From: Acridotheres tristis
Taxonomy: Eukaryota > Chordata > Aves > Passeriformes > Sturnidae
Reading direction: 5' to 3'
NCBI GenBank assembly: GCA_037013685.1
Contig: CM072885.1
Location: 28,371,442 to 28,435,441 of the forward strand
DNA length: 64,000 nt
Shown piece after piece: positions 36,409-49,220 of the stretch. Below the pieces are notes generated by a model. It was given only the letters and a program-made list of their open reading frames with translations, did no database searches and had not been told where the DNA came from. The translations under genes were made by a program, and so were the position numbers. How positions within the stretch are numbered: the first letter of the stretch is position 1; each line of letters opens with the position of its first letter.

Positions 36409-37617
36409 CCCTAAGGAATATATAGACAAAAATAAATTTGTTTTAATTGTAAAATCCTGAACATGTAAGATTTATTATTACATAAATCCCTCAGCATTGA
36501 TCCTGGATTTCAGCTCAAAATTTTTTAGATGGAACTAATGATCTTCATGGTATGTCTAAAATTCTTGGTTTAGCTTTACAAATATATTGACTATAATAAA
36601 AAATGTAAATAACAAATTATTTAATTGAAACTGGGTATGACCTGTGAAGAATCAATGAAATTTCATTTTTAGAAAGATTTTTAGTCACTTGTTTGTATTA
36701 TCCATCTGTCTTCCTCACTACAAAAGTTTTACCTTTAGTAGAAATCTAAAAAAATCTTAGCATTCAAATTTCAAATTTTAATTTAGTGACATAATTTTTT
36801 TTATATTAGAATCAAGGATCTTTTGTCCTGATAATTCTCTGATGTACTTTAAATTGTTCTGAATAGTCTTTATTCATCACTTTGGAATAATTTTTTTCTG
36901 AAGATTAACCAGTCTACAAAGTAGAAGACATTACCCTTAATCAAGGCAAACAGAAAAGTTTTAGAACGCCTCAGGCTCTGCAGGTCATGTCAGAGTTTTA
37001 TTGCTCCTTCAGATGTATCATTTTCTAAATTCAAATGAGAACATACAGAGTATATTTCCAATTCTGATTCTAATACAAGAACTTTAATAGTCTGAAGCAA
37101 TATTCCACAGAGCCACAATACAAGGAAAGAAATTCCTAGCTGCTGTGAAACCCTCTCTACCTCATAGCACAACCCACATTTCCATGCAATGTTATTCTCT
37201 TTTCCAATTTAAAGTGACAGCCTTGGAAGGATGTGTTAGAAAGCAGCAGTGGGAGCAAACGCCATTATGAGAGAAATCCTTCCCTGAACTGGGTTGACAT
37301 TGTCTCAAACAGGCAGCAGGCCAACAGTCCCACACTATTAGTTGAAACTCACAGCTTTCTCTCATCCCTGAAGTATAAGGCAGCAGGATAAACTGAAGCA
37401 GCCTAAATCATAAAAACATGTTTTGAAAATGAAACTTAGATAACTAGGAAAAAAAAAAATCAATCTTTTAAAACTCTGTTCCTGGTTTTCTCATATGACT
37501 TATGTTCCCCTTTCAAGTTTCAGAATGCTCTTCTTTATGAAAAATGTTTGTCAGACATAGTGGTCCTAGGTAGCCTCTAAATAATTTCTGTATTTTTTCT
37601 TTGGTGCTAGACTCTTC

Positions 37618-37646
37618 AGAGAGAGAGAAAGAGAGAGAGAGAGAGG
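37618..37646. repeat. (GA)n microsatellite
   Basis: A short GA dinucleotide repeat with one AAA interruption. Confidence 0.9.
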
Positions 37647-38874
37647 TTTAATCTCAGAACACAATTAAATTGTCTTCATGTCCAAGGATATTTTTTTTAC
37701 CCATAGCTGAAAATAAATAAAATACCTCTACTTATTTCCTAAACTTTTCTACATGCTGAGTTACTGTTTGAAGAATTTGCAGATGTTCATTCACTAGAAA
37801 TTTACAGATATCTTTCAAGATGAAAAAGAGCAAATTCAGGAGGACAGGACCGAATTCCTGAAGTTTATACCTGTGTTTGAAGGAAGGGAAATCGTTAAAT
37901 TTCTTAGAGCTTTGTGCAAAAGAGGTTGTATTTTGAACTGTCTTTGACTATAGCATTTATTACCAGAAAAAGATAATCTTACTGGATCACCATTCCCCTA
38001 TCAGAATTAATCTTTTGCTGAAAATTCATGCTATATAAACAACCTTAAAACTGGACTGTTGACACTTATATCTTCATAAGTAAAGAAACTGTGTGACCTC
38101 CTTCCTAATATAGATGTATAAATGTATGTCTGTGACAGATTTGTCACTGGTGTACCTTAATAAAAAAAAGTCTAAGAAATAGAGCAGATTGCTGATTAAT
38201 TTAACAGGAAGACAGGCAATGGCAATGCAGTTTTCATTTAAGTCTGTGGTTTTGCATACATAAAATCCTTCTGCCATTGTTAATAGTATCAAGAAATGGT
38301 TTCAAATTATTTAGGATATTTTTTTTAAAATGGAATACCACATTCCTTTAGTCCTCTCTTAAAATGCTGAGATCACTACAGCCCTTTTGAGGGATGTTCA
38401 TTCCCCTTTGCCTCTATATAAGAAACAAGCAAGCAAGAATTTCAGTAGGAGGAAAGAGAACATAGTGTCAATGTGGCAAAGTAAAATAGAAAAGAGTCTG
38501 TACAAACAATACATGAAAAATTACCCTTGAGGTCCCACAATGGTGTTCTGAAATTGCTCAGATCCAACAATGTGCCAAGGGCTTCTTCAGTGACCTATTT
38601 TGGACTGTGGAAACAACCAACCCTGAGTTAAAGACAGGCCTGGGAGACACTTCAGTTCCTTCCTAAAAAATGCTTTTGTATCTGCATTCTTTTGTACAGC
38701 TTAGACATACTCCAGTTTGAGTCTTAAAGGTAAAAATTCTTAAGTATGCATTTTTCATATACAATCCAATCTACTTTCCAGTTTTTATTGCTGTAACATG
38801 TTTACAGAGACCTATATCTGTCTCACAGATGGTGTGCAAGCCAGTATTTCCATTTGCAGACCTTTTAATCTGTG

Positions 38875-39515
38875 TGTCCTAGGGTGATGTTATGGTGCTT
38901 GTATCTCCAAGCGTGTTTGTGCTTGGTATTATGTCCTGTGCTTTCAGGACTGACTCTGAAAGTGAAGGTTTGTTTTGTCTTGTTATCAGCCGGCTCACCT
39001 CCCCCATGGTCTGTGTTTAGGAGAGGCTAGGCTTTGCTTGCTGGCTGGCGGGGCTTGGCTTTGCTTTGCTTTTGCTCGCTTGCTTGCTCGCTTTTGGCTC
39101 CTGCTTTTCTTGCTTTTGCTTATTAGTTAGTTCGGCTAGGCAGTCCAGTTTTTTTCTGGACCTTTTTTTTCCCCCTTCCTTTCCTGGATACCATCTGAAC
39201 CTGTTCTGGACGGGGACCTGGGAAACACCAAGAAACACCGGGTGTCTGCATTCTGTGACCTGTAGCAGTCATTCCCCAGCGCCGGAGACTGATAACTGGG
39301 AGACCACTCGCAGGAAAGACTTTCTGAGTTTGCCATCTGGTGTTGGGTTTTTTGTGCAGGGGAGTGGTTTCTCATGTTAAATAAACAGGTTTTTTTTCCA
39401 CTTCTCTCTGAGGAAATTCTTCCCAAACCCGGTGGTGGGGGGAGGAGTCATGGGGGTTTGCTTTCTGGGGGCTCCTTCCGGAGGTTTTCCCCCAAATTTG
39501 CCCTAGACCAGGACA
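38875..39515 (+). mobile_element. Solo LTR, + strand, TGTC...GGACA family, 641 bp
   Basis: Bounded by TGTCCTAG and CCAGGACA and flanked by a perfect 5-bp target duplication, CTGTG, at 38870-38874 and 39516-39520. It contains a TGCTTGCTCGCTTTTG-type pyrimidine- and G-rich region near 39030-39120, an AATAAA signal at 39380-39385 and a G-rich segment just after it. Its ends resemble the minus-strand LTR at 282-980, so both belong to one family. The promoter is not clearly identified. No internal retroviral sequence adjoins it. The open frames of about 100 codons within it are incidental. Confidence 0.87.
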
Positions 39516-39520
39516 CTGTG

Positions 39521-42104
39521 AAAAATTAAACATTTTGGTATATTAAGATTATTCTTCAGAATAGGAAAAATAATTTACTTTTTATTTTTATCGTACAAAT
39601 ACACGCAAAGAGATTAACGTAACAGTGATAAATCTGCCAGTTTCATGTTACTGGTTGCATTACAGTAGTACTTAAATTCTTTATTGGTTATGCCTGTATA
39701 GTAAATGAAAATGCACAAGGGAATGGGAAGAGACAATGGCACAGAGTCACTGCTACTCTTACCTTGGTAAAATAGATATTTGCATAGACCATTGCTAGGC
39801 ACAGTTCAGAGGACAACACTGACCAAACCAATTCCAAAAAGCAGTCTGAAGGCATAGATTTAGCCATCTGGACGTGACCTGTGAAATGACACTTGTTCTC
39901 AGAGCTAGAGAGTGTTCTCTGGCTTGTTTCCCTTAATAATTTAAATATTATTGTTGCACACTTGTGTATTGGTGCAGCTAAACTAAGTTGCACCTATCTT
40001 GAGAAGGTAAAGGTCCTAGTATAAAAGGAGAGAAATAAAAGGAGTCTTAGAAAAGATCCTTGGAATTTGTGCCAACTCAGGGCTCTGCTGCCTCCTGCTG
40101 TCTGGATGTGGCAGAGATTTATGACAATTCTAATGCTCGTAGTGGGCCGTTAGCCTAACGAGTAATGCTTTGATTCTCTGGTTCCAGATCTCCATACTTG
40201 ATCTAACTGGGATATCATTTGTTCCTCTTTATCTTTTTCCTTTTCTTTTTTTCACATTTGCACTACGAGAGGTAAGCATGGTGCAGAAAACAAAATCAAG
40301 CTAAAACAAAAACCCAAACAATAACAAAAACACCAAACAAAACCAAAAAACAATCCATGAAAAAGATGTAAGATGTAAAAAAGCTTGTTTTGAGTAAAGA
40401 AGAAGAAAAGTGAAGTAGGATTGACAACACAAGACATTGGACCAAACTCCAAATAATAAAGAACTGTATCTGAGGAAAGGTAAAAATCTCTTAATACCCT
40501 GTTTTTCAAGGGTTTTATAACCCTTTGCTTTTCCTACTGGATATTGTAGAGCAGTAAAGAATGTATGAAAAGACTTCTGCTCCTAGGGAAGTTCTTCTGT
40601 CAAAAGATTCTTGCCGTGCTGAATGTTTTCTTTGTTGAAGAGGGAAATGTCATGGGGACTTTTATCTTCCAAGGTGAATGCATAACACTTCCAGAGAAAA
40701 GTATACAGGACAGTTCATAGAAAGAGAAATTGAAGATTTATATGTTATACTTTGAGATTTGCCTGCTTAAAAAAAAATCTGCTTTAAAAGCAGACATTGA
40801 ATTTCCTTGTTACTTTGGTTATTTAAGTTAGCTAGCCTACCATTTTTCTACTACGGTTTATATTTATGGTTCACCTCTAAATTTCCTAAATATAAGGTAT
40901 TGCACTATCGCCTTCCATATAGATGTGATGTTTCTTGGGGAAAAAAATGAATCTCAACAAACACAAACAAAAAATGCCTTTTAAAAACCTACACCATTAT
41001 TCTTCTCACTGTTCTGTTTCCTGTACTTTCCTTTCTCCATCTTGTTAATTTTCCGTTTTTCTTCCCTCACTGTATTTGTGTATCCCCAGTGACAATAAAG
41101 TATTTAATTTTTTCAGTTTTATTTCTTTTTCTGGACTCCCATAATAACTAGTTTCCTTTAGTTATTCTTCTCTCAATATTATACTTCCTGTATTGTTCTG
41201 TATCCCCCTCTGTCTTTACACTCTGCTGGATACTTCTCTCTACTCTGCCTAGCTGATGTTTCTCTGTATTTTTTTAAGCATAGCTTTCTCATTTCCTCTC
41301 TCAATGTGTAAAGCTTCTACTTCCATCTAAGGATCATATCTTTTTAGTAACAACATATACTATTCATTTTTTTAGGGTATGTTGTGGGCAGGACTTCATC
41401 TCGGATTTTTTGTGGTTTCAATTTACATAAGGGAAGTCTACTGTTTACTATGAGTAAAGTCACACAATTGCAAGTTCAGATAGAGTACATTCTGCAGAGG
41501 TTTTTTTGGTATTTTTTTTATGCAAAAGTATCTGCTGTTTTTCACTTCTACACTATTTCAATAAAAATTAATTATCTGAAAAAACCTTATGGACTTATGG
41601 AGCTTGTTCTGTAGACTAGCATTGAGTGACATATGCAGAGTCTATCATCTGGTACATCTACACGAGGGACATGCCAACTGATAGGCAGATTTTAGGTAGC
41701 TATAATTAATAAGTCAAGTAGTCTAAAGAATAGCTGTGCTCTTATTTACTGAACTTCAGTTGACTAAAAATAAATCTTTTGTTTCTTATGTGATTGGCAA
41801 GAATTGAAAATCATCTCCAAAATTTTTATTCTCAAGCTTAGTTTATCTGCTTTCAGAAAGGATTTGGTGGTTTGATGTTTATAAAACGTGAGCCACAGAA
41901 AAGACATGACAAAGGAGCCCCATCTGCAAATCAGTCTCTTGACTGTATAGGCTATGCAGGCAGGCAGTAGCTACAATTAGTATTTGAGAATGGACTCATT
42001 TGATTAAGCAGTACAGGTGTTCTGTAGAGATGAAGGCAAATCAGTAAAATTTCATTTGGGAATTTATAGCTGAGAATGAAAAGCTATAATCTTCATCAAA
42101 AGCA
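39521..42104. other. Unique AT-rich DNA, no gene recognised
   Basis: About 2.6 kb of non-coding sequence. An A/C-rich tract lies at about 40296-40350, and a short stretch at 40141-40200 weakly resembles tRNA promoter boxes but was rejected. Nothing else is recognised. Confidence 0.45.
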
Positions 42105-42580
42105 ACATGGCACACAGGTCGATGGAGATGATTCTCCCTTTCTATTCCACTCTCATGAAACCCCACCTGGAGTGCTGAATCCAGCGCTGAGGTCCTGTTG
42201 GAGCAGAGAAGGGCCACAAAGATAATTAGAGGCCCTCTCTCCTCTGAGGACAGGCTGACAGCCCCTTCCAGTACTTAAAAGGAGCTACTAGAGCTGGAGA
42301 GAGACTGTTTACAAAGGCCTGTAGTGGCAGGACAAGGGGTAATGGTTTAAACTGAAGGACAGTTAATTCAGATTGGATATATGAGAGTGGTAAAATCCTT
42401 GTACAGGTTGTCCAGAGAGGTGGTAGCTGCCCTCTAGAGAAACCCTGAAGATCAGGTTCAACAGGGTCTCAGCAACCTGATCTAGTTGAAGAAGTCCCTG
42501 TTTATTGCAGGGAGGTTGGACTACATTACCTTCAAAGAGTCCTTTCCAATGAGCATTCTATGATTTCACAATCATCAAGG
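42105..42580 (+). mobile_element. CR1 3'-end fragment, + strand
   Basis: Begins within the ORF2 C-terminal region (CACCTGGAGTGCTGAATCCA, then GAGCAGAGAAGGGCCACAAA), runs through GGTTGTCCAGAGAGGTGG, and ends with AGTCCTTTCCAATGAGC and ATTCTATGATTTCACA. This is the ordered 3' end of an avian CR1. Stops and indels show it is an old, inactive copy. Confidence 0.88.
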
Positions 42581-45479
42581 ACACATTGGCTTTGCTAGTG
42601 TAATCGTAACAAAATACTTTATTTACTCAGCAACATTTATGTTTCATTCGGAGTATTAAAAGGTAGACCATAATGATATTATATTATTTTAAGATTGCAG
42701 TAGGTTTATAAATGGCTGGTTTTCTTCTTCATTCAGATGAAACACATTGTATATATATACTATATTTTTATAGTAGAATATTTTTTCCTTTTTATTTTTT
42801 GCAACCTTCTCTTACTGAATGTCATATATGATTATTAAAGACAAAATTTCACTTTGAAGTCATCCAGAAATATTGTATATAAAATAATCTCATAAGAAGT
42901 ATGACAGACATATTTTGGATTTTCAGTCAAAATCTTCCATCAGTGTCAGATTGACTAGAAAGTATTTGTCCTAGACTTGCCTCCACAATGATTAAAATAC
43001 AGTCTGCAGAAGAAGCTTTCCATTTTGGAGCTCAATTATCAGATACCTTATTTATGTTGTTTGGGATGAAGAATGTAGTAAAAATAATGTGTGGGAGCAC
43101 AAGATCACTTCTGTGTGTTTTTATTGTCTCAAGCCCTTACATTTATTACCTGTTTGATATTCAAACATTAAGTAGATTTTCCTTTGCCAGACTTCCTGCT
43201 TGATAAGAATGTCAAGTCTTATGTCAAATTCTTTGAGAACTGCCAAAAGCGAAACTCAACTAGTGTTTGTAAAGGTAAAAGAGGGAAATTTTTAAATCTT
43301 TACCCCTTTTACAACAAACCTTTTAATTTATAGTGAGAACAGGGCTTCCTTCAGCATCAGATATGACACCAGAAAACATGCCAGTGCAGTTTTATGCTAC
43401 ATTAGCACACTGACCTCCTAATGGATAGGAATTCTGCTTTTGATGTTTAAATGTCATTAGCTTCCTTCTAAGTTTCTATTTTTTTTCCCCATGCTGTTCT
43501 TTTACATAAGTGTTTAACCTTGAATTCATAGGTTGCTTTTTCATCATGCATGTATATTTAACATTGAATTCACTGCCTGTCATTTTATAACTAGAGGAAA
43601 GACTTTCAGCTATCAGCTTTATCCAAATGAAGGACAATTTTTGTCTTCATTTATCAAATCTCCAATTACACCCCGCCCCTCACATTTTAATTGGGAAATG
43701 GTATTGTTAAACAAAAATGTAAAATATCCAAATAGCAAGGGTTAATAAGAAATGGCAAAGTGGCTCCCTGTAGGGTAACTTGGCAAAGCCTCCTAGCAAT
43801 CTACTTTTACTCAGATCTCAAATAAAAAACAATAGTCAGCACTTAATGAATTTATATCACATTTTATGTCTTTCTGCACATCACTTGATGTTTTGTTGTC
43901 TGCTGTTGCTTTTAGAGATTTCCCTTGATGATAATGTTTTTGTGTTGCTACCAGGTCTAATTTGACTTTCAGCTAAGCTTTTGAATTTTTTATAATAAAG
44001 TAATTTACAGATGCTAGAAGATAAATTAGCACTGCAAATGCAGTTAAATTGCATAATCACACAGATTGATTTTGTGTTAGCCTTTGAGATGTATAGATAC
44101 CTTGTGGCATCTCTGTCAAGAAAAGGCAGTGAAAGCAAAAATCTTTCAATTACTCTGGAAAACAAAGAAAAGCCATGTAAAAGGACAAGAGAAATAGTAC
44201 AGCTGTTTGACCGAAATGCTTGTGGTTTATAATGTTTAATGTACAGGTAGCATTCAATATTGACATTGAGAGTGTCCCCACGCAGCATACACCACATAAT
44301 ACTCTTTAACATAAAGCTCAATTTGCATGTACAGCAAAGGGTGGGATTTATTTGTTTGTTTGGTTGGTTTGTTTTGGCATTATCATTGATTTGGAAGGAA
44401 AATAATAATAATGAAGACTTCAGTGAGTTCTGCCAATTTGTTGTGTTCAGAGGAGACTTGAAACAATTAGGGCATCCCAGGATTAATGTGATCAGGAGAA
44501 TATGTCCAAGAACATGTGCAGAATGCAAAATTATCCCTCTAGTAGATAAAAACATTTCAGTTAATGCAAGGAGCCTTGAAGTTTAGCATGAAAATAAGTG
44601 CAATTTAGCTGCTATCATCCTATGAGCAGAACATTGTCACTTGCAGGGACAGTGAGTGGTAACCATGGCTTTGTTTCAGTATGTTCTGTGTTGTAGTCAT
44701 GGGGATAGATATGCCACGAATTTCAGTTAATGAGATGAGATTTTTACAGATTTTAAATGCCAAATTTATGATCCAACCACATTACCTTTAGGTGCTGGTT
44801 AAGGCAGTAAGCATCCCTGTATTTATCACTGGAAAGAATAAACTACTTCAATCTACAAGGAAAACATTCAAAATAATTAATTTTACTACCTTTAGAAAAG
44901 CAGAACTTTTTGTTGCACACTCACAGTCATAAAGCCACAAAGATGAATGCAGGACAAGTCCTGGTGATGTAGATAATTGAACAACACAATAGTGATCTGA
45001 AAGCAGCTTGCAATTAATAACTTACTAATGCTCACTGCAAGTCACCATCACTGATGACACTCAAATGCACTGATCTAGCAGACTTGGAGATTATGTTTTG
45101 TTAATATTGTCCTTTCAAAAGAAGATGTATGAGTTCATCATGAAAGGGAGGTAAATCACAACTTTGTATAGAGCCCATAACAGCAAAGAACACAAAAACA
45201 GGGTAAGAAAAGTGGGAAAAAAAGTTTTCAGGTCAAATACAAGACCTGGTCAAAAATCTTGTAAAAGAATAAATTCGAAAATAAATAGTATGGTAAATAT
45301 ATCTTCAAAAACAGTACAGTGGAGACAATCAAATGAGTAAGGCAATGCATGGGAAATGGAGAAATGCCTGTGACTTACAGAATTAGGTTTATTCAGTTTT
45401 TCCTGGAACTATAAGACAGTTCATATATAGAAATACATTTTCTGATGGACATTTCATGGTTGGATGAGAATTAGACTTT
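42581..45479. other. Unique AT-rich DNA with an unusually long open frame
   Basis: No recognised gene or repeat. At 43881-44555 the minus strand is free of stops for 224 codons, and the + strand also has two open stretches (44011-44232 and 44260-44586). The predicted peptides have no family features. This might be chance, or constraint of a non-coding element. Confidence 0.4.
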
Positions 45480-45484
45480 GTCAC

Positions 45485-46175
45485 TGTTGGCGGTTGAGTG
45501 TTTCCCTTTTCTTTCTGTGGAGTTTCTCCCATTGTAATGCTAAGTGGCTACACCTTAAGAACGGTAATGTTCTCTCGCAGGGAGATGGGGGGGGGGGGGT
45601 GACCAGAAAAGGAAAGGTGGGAGAGGGGTCTGGGTGAGCTGGGACTCTCTCGCTTGGCTCGTGGGGTGGGAGGACGGCCCGTGCTCCGATCCAGCATCTT
45701 CCCCGCCATCCCAGTGCCGAGATCCACGCTCCCTGCCATCAGACACCGCTCTGCTGCTCTCCCACCTCATCCTCCTACCTCCGGGCACTGTGCCGAGCAC
45801 CACGACCGACACCGTGAGGGGGGAGCGGCTCCTCCATCCCTCTCAGCCCTGGGCCGCTGCCGCCATCCCCCAGCCCCTTCAGCTGCGCGGGCCCTGCCCT
45901 GCCCACAGCACCGGGAACTGAGCGCAGGGAGAGGCCTTGGCCAAAGGGACTGGGACTGAGCTATGCTGTTCTGTTTTGCTGTCAATTTTTATAGCTGTTG
46001 TTGTTTTCTGCCTTGTTAGATATCAGTAAAGAACTGTTATTCTTATCCCCACATCTCCTGTCTGAAGGCCTCTGATGAAACTAAAATAATTATAAAGGGA
46101 GGGGGTTGCATTCTGCATCTCAGGAAAGGGGCACTTGCCTTTCCTTAGCAAATACCTGTCTTTCAAACCAAGACA
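45485..46175 (+). mobile_element. Solo LTR of the ERV-L-like family, 691 bp
   Basis: Begins TGTTGGCGG and ends AAGACA, flanked by GTCAC (45480-45484) and GTCAT (46176-46180), a 5-bp duplication with one mismatch. It aligns along its length with the LTRs of the full-length ERV at 1968-8746, including the G tract, the GC-rich middle, TTTTTATAG and the AGTAAAGAACTG block. It is diverged from them as a different subfamily. A 197-bp part (45767-45963) is identical to the LTR at 60757-61468. Confidence 0.92.
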
Positions 46176-46180
46176 GTCAT

Positions 46181-47234
46181 ATTTGCACTAATTTATTTTG
46201 CTGTTATTAAAAAAAAATTACTTTTGATTCTTTGTCTCTTATTTAATTCATTAACAGTTATGGAGAAGAAATTCAGTTAATAGTATATAAATATTCAGTG
46301 GCAACATATGTATTTAATAATGTGTTTATGGATAATTGGCAGCAATATATCTTGTGTAAGGTGTTGACAAGTTTCAATAAAACTCTTCTCAAAATAAAGA
46401 AAAAGCCATGTGACATTTGTACCTCTAACATTCTTATATTAAATATGTTGGTGGATATGATGCAAGGTTTGAGTGTTTCTGAGAACATGCTAAGAAATAA
46501 ATTACTTATAATTGAAATGATAGGGCAAAAGGAACATGTTTTCTGCCATATTATGTGAAAGGTCATTTAAAAAACCCCAAACAACTAAATACCTGAAATG
46601 TTAACATTTTCTCTCAAAAAAAATAGCTTAAGGAAACAGAGTACCTTGTCCAATTTAGCTAATTTTTCCATCAGATATGAGTAAGTTTTTGTAAAATACT
46701 ACGTAAGCATGAACTACATGGTACTGTTTCAGGTACCATTAAGCTGTAGATTCACACATATTTTAATATACTGACTTAGAGCCTGAAATCAAATTGGAGA
46801 ATTTCCTGCATGTTCAAGGTCAGTTTTAAAAGGATGCCTTCTGAGACAGAACCTGTGCTAGGCAGAATTTTGCATGTAAGGCCAAGGACAATTTATATTT
46901 AAGGGAAAAAACCCCATCATTTTATATGAAAGGTGCTTTATAAATACATGGATATAAGGGAGATAGGGAGATACATAATTGTCAGCCAAGATGAGACTTG
47001 ACATTTGGAAGTGGGAAAGGTAGAGATTTTTTTTCTACTTAATTTAATGTGTCTACCCTTTAAAAAACATTTAGAGCCTAAAGTCAGATTGTTTCTGTTC
47101 TGCAGGGGAACACTGACACAGACAGGGACAGCTTGGGGTTTTAACCAATCATGCAGAAGGAAACTTGCAGAGTGGAGAAAAGGAGTTAATACTATGTGAA
47201 GCAGCTAATGAGGAAAGGAGTTATAGTTGCCTGG
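46181..47234. other. Unique AT-rich DNA, no gene recognised
   Basis: About 1 kb of non-coding sequence. Overlapping open frames of about 86-97 codons on both strands at 46273-46566 have no recognised similarity. Confidence 0.45.
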
Positions 47235-47394
47235 AAGAAGGCATGAAAAGATTTTAATAAAGCTCTGGTGATGATGCCAGCTGTGTCAGTCTCGACATAA
47301 TTACTACACACTTCTAAGTCCATCACTAAGCCATGTCCATAAGTACCACATCTGCATCTTTTAAATACCTCCAGGCACACTGACACTCAAAGAG
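47235..47394 (-). mobile_element. CR1 fragment, minus strand
   Basis: Contains ACTAAGCCATGTCCATAAGT and TTTTAAATACCTCCAGGCAC, matching the ORF2 end and 3' UTR of CR1 read in reverse. It is closely followed by a second CR1 3' end at about 47395, so two CR1 copies abut in the same orientation. Confidence 0.7.
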
Positions 47395-47985
47395 TCACAG
47401 AATGTTTTGGATTTCAGGGGTCATTCAAATATCATCTAGTGAAAGAATCTCTGCTGTTAGCAGGGAGACTAGGACAAGTTGCTAAAACCTCATCCCTTAT
47501 GAGCTTGAACACTGCCAATGACAAGGCATCCACAACATCTCTGTTCCAGTGTAGCACCACCCTCACTGTAAACAATTCCTTCCATTTTTAAAATTAAAAT
47601 CTAACCTCTTTCAATTTAAAATCATTGCCTCTTGTCCTGTCACAAATTAACTTTATAAAAAGTATCTCTTTAACTGTTGAAAGGCCATAATAAGTTTTGT
47701 TATTGTTCTTCCCAACTCTCTCAGCCTTTCTTTGCAGTAGATATTGCAGCCCCCTAATTATTTTTGTGGCCCTCCTCTAGATTTGCTCAAACAAGTCCTT
47801 TCCCTTCTTTTCATGAGGGCCCCGGAGCTGGATGCAGTGCTCCAAGTGGGGTCTCATGAGAAGAGAGGGGCAGAATCACCTTCCTTGAACTCCTACCCAA
47901 AGTTTTTTAATGCCGTCAAGAACGTGGTCTACTTTCTGGGCTGTACCTGCAATGTGCATCAACAAGGAAGAGTCAGTGCTGACCA
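47395..47985 (-). mobile_element. CR1 3'-end fragment, minus strand
   Basis: Read on the minus strand it ends with the CR1 tail (TCACAGAATGTTTTGG on the + strand at about 47395). It includes, on the + strand, the reverse of typical CR1 segments such as CTCTTGTCCTGTCACA, CCAACTCTCTCAGCCT and GGAGCTGGATGCAGTGCTCC. It is 5'-truncated and full of stops. The upstream limit near 47985 is approximate. Confidence 0.85.
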
Positions 47986-49029
47986 GCTGATGAAAAATAT
48001 AAAAGAAAGAGAAGAAAAAAAGGAAATAAAAAATGGATCCAAAAAGATAGAAAAATATTTTACTACTTTTGAGGCAGGAAAGAATCATCCCTTCAGACTT
48101 TGTATTTGCAGCTGTTAGTTAACCATTCAGGGCTAAGCATCTAGAGCTATTGATTCCCTTTTATAAGTGAAGATTGGCAGGCATCCTCCTGAGAGATCAT
48201 TTCTCCTTCTGTCTTTTCTTAGGCTGGCATGAATTGCCTTCCATAGAGGTCTCTCTTTGAGAGAGAACAAGAGGCTTGGATAATGAACGTTAGGTAATAA
48301 GAAACCTGTCTTTATATTATATTTGTCACCACACTCTTTATTTCTCACAGAGGAAAAAAAATTTATATAGAAATTATATATCTCACTATTGTGATGGGAT
48401 AGAACTCTATCTTTATGACAAAAATGGCACTCTGCTACCTTTTAACATCATGTTCTGTCAACAAGAGCATATTCTAATTTCCTTGAAGAGTTTCCAGCTC
48501 AATGTATTGATAAAATACACTTGTTAGTGAATATGCAATTGCAGAGAAAGTTCACAGAGTACATGAGGGATAAAGACTCTTAAAAAATATGCCAAAAATA
48601 ACTTCCTCTACTAGTCCTGAAAAAATCTATTTAGACATTTTGAAATGCACCTCTCCCTAGAAATATTTTTTATCAGAGAACAGAGTGGTTTTGTAATATA
48701 TTTAACAGTTTACAAGAAAACAAAACTATAAAGGCTTGTGTTCTATCAATTCTTGACATATTAAGAAAGCATTGGTAGAAGTATGAAATCTGTCTATTTA
48801 AAGCAATTATTTGCAAATTAAAAACTTTCTGGACTAAGTTTATTATATTCCTCTTTGAAGTAAACTCTGTTCTATGATAATTTAATTACTGTTTTATTTT
48901 CCCATACACTGGAATTTTCTATCTCAGTGCTGAAATAAACACAATTTAATATACAGTTTAAATTTTTGTCTGTAGAGTTTTATTTTTTTAATAATCAGTA
49001 AATATCAGTCTATCACTTCTGAAAGAAAT
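47986..49029. other. Unique AT-rich DNA, no gene recognised
   Basis: Non-coding sequence of about 1 kb with no recognised feature. Confidence 0.45.
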
Positions 49030-49220
49030 GTTTCTCTAACCCGCTGGTCAGCCTGGTCAAGCCTTTTTATGAAGAAATTTTTCCTAGCCAATCTAAAATT
49101 CCCCTGGTGCCACCGAGGTCATTTCCTCTTGTGCTATTACATATTATTTTGAAAAGAGACTGACATCTACCTTGCTGCAACCTCCTTCCCAGTAGTTGTA
49201 AAGAGTGATAAGACTGAAAG
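49030..49220 (-). mobile_element. CR1 fragment, minus strand
   Basis: Contains GAAGAAATTTTTCCTAGCCA, AAATTCCCCTGGTGCCACC and CATTTCCTCTTGTGCTATTA, the reverse of the CR1 region covering the ORF2 end. It is truncated on both sides. Confidence 0.8.

Larger units (their letters stand above)
30346..38869. other. Long unique AT-rich DNA with simple repeats
   Basis: About 8.5 kb with no recognised gene. The simple repeats at 31490-31632, 35432-35576, 36330-36408 and 37618-37646 are listed separately. The rest is AT-rich single-copy-looking sequence with only short, chance-like open frames. Confidence 0.45.

Noticed and set aside
40141..40200. tRNA- or SINE-like promoter boxes (TAGCCTAACGAG and GGTTCCAGATC)
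   Set aside because: The boxes are degenerate, only about 29 nt apart instead of roughly 44, and no cloverleaf can be drawn.
43881..44555. 224-codon minus-strand open frame as a gene
   Set aside because: There is no recognisable domain, Kozak context or exon context; composition looks like translated AT-rich DNA. Kept only as a possible conserved element.
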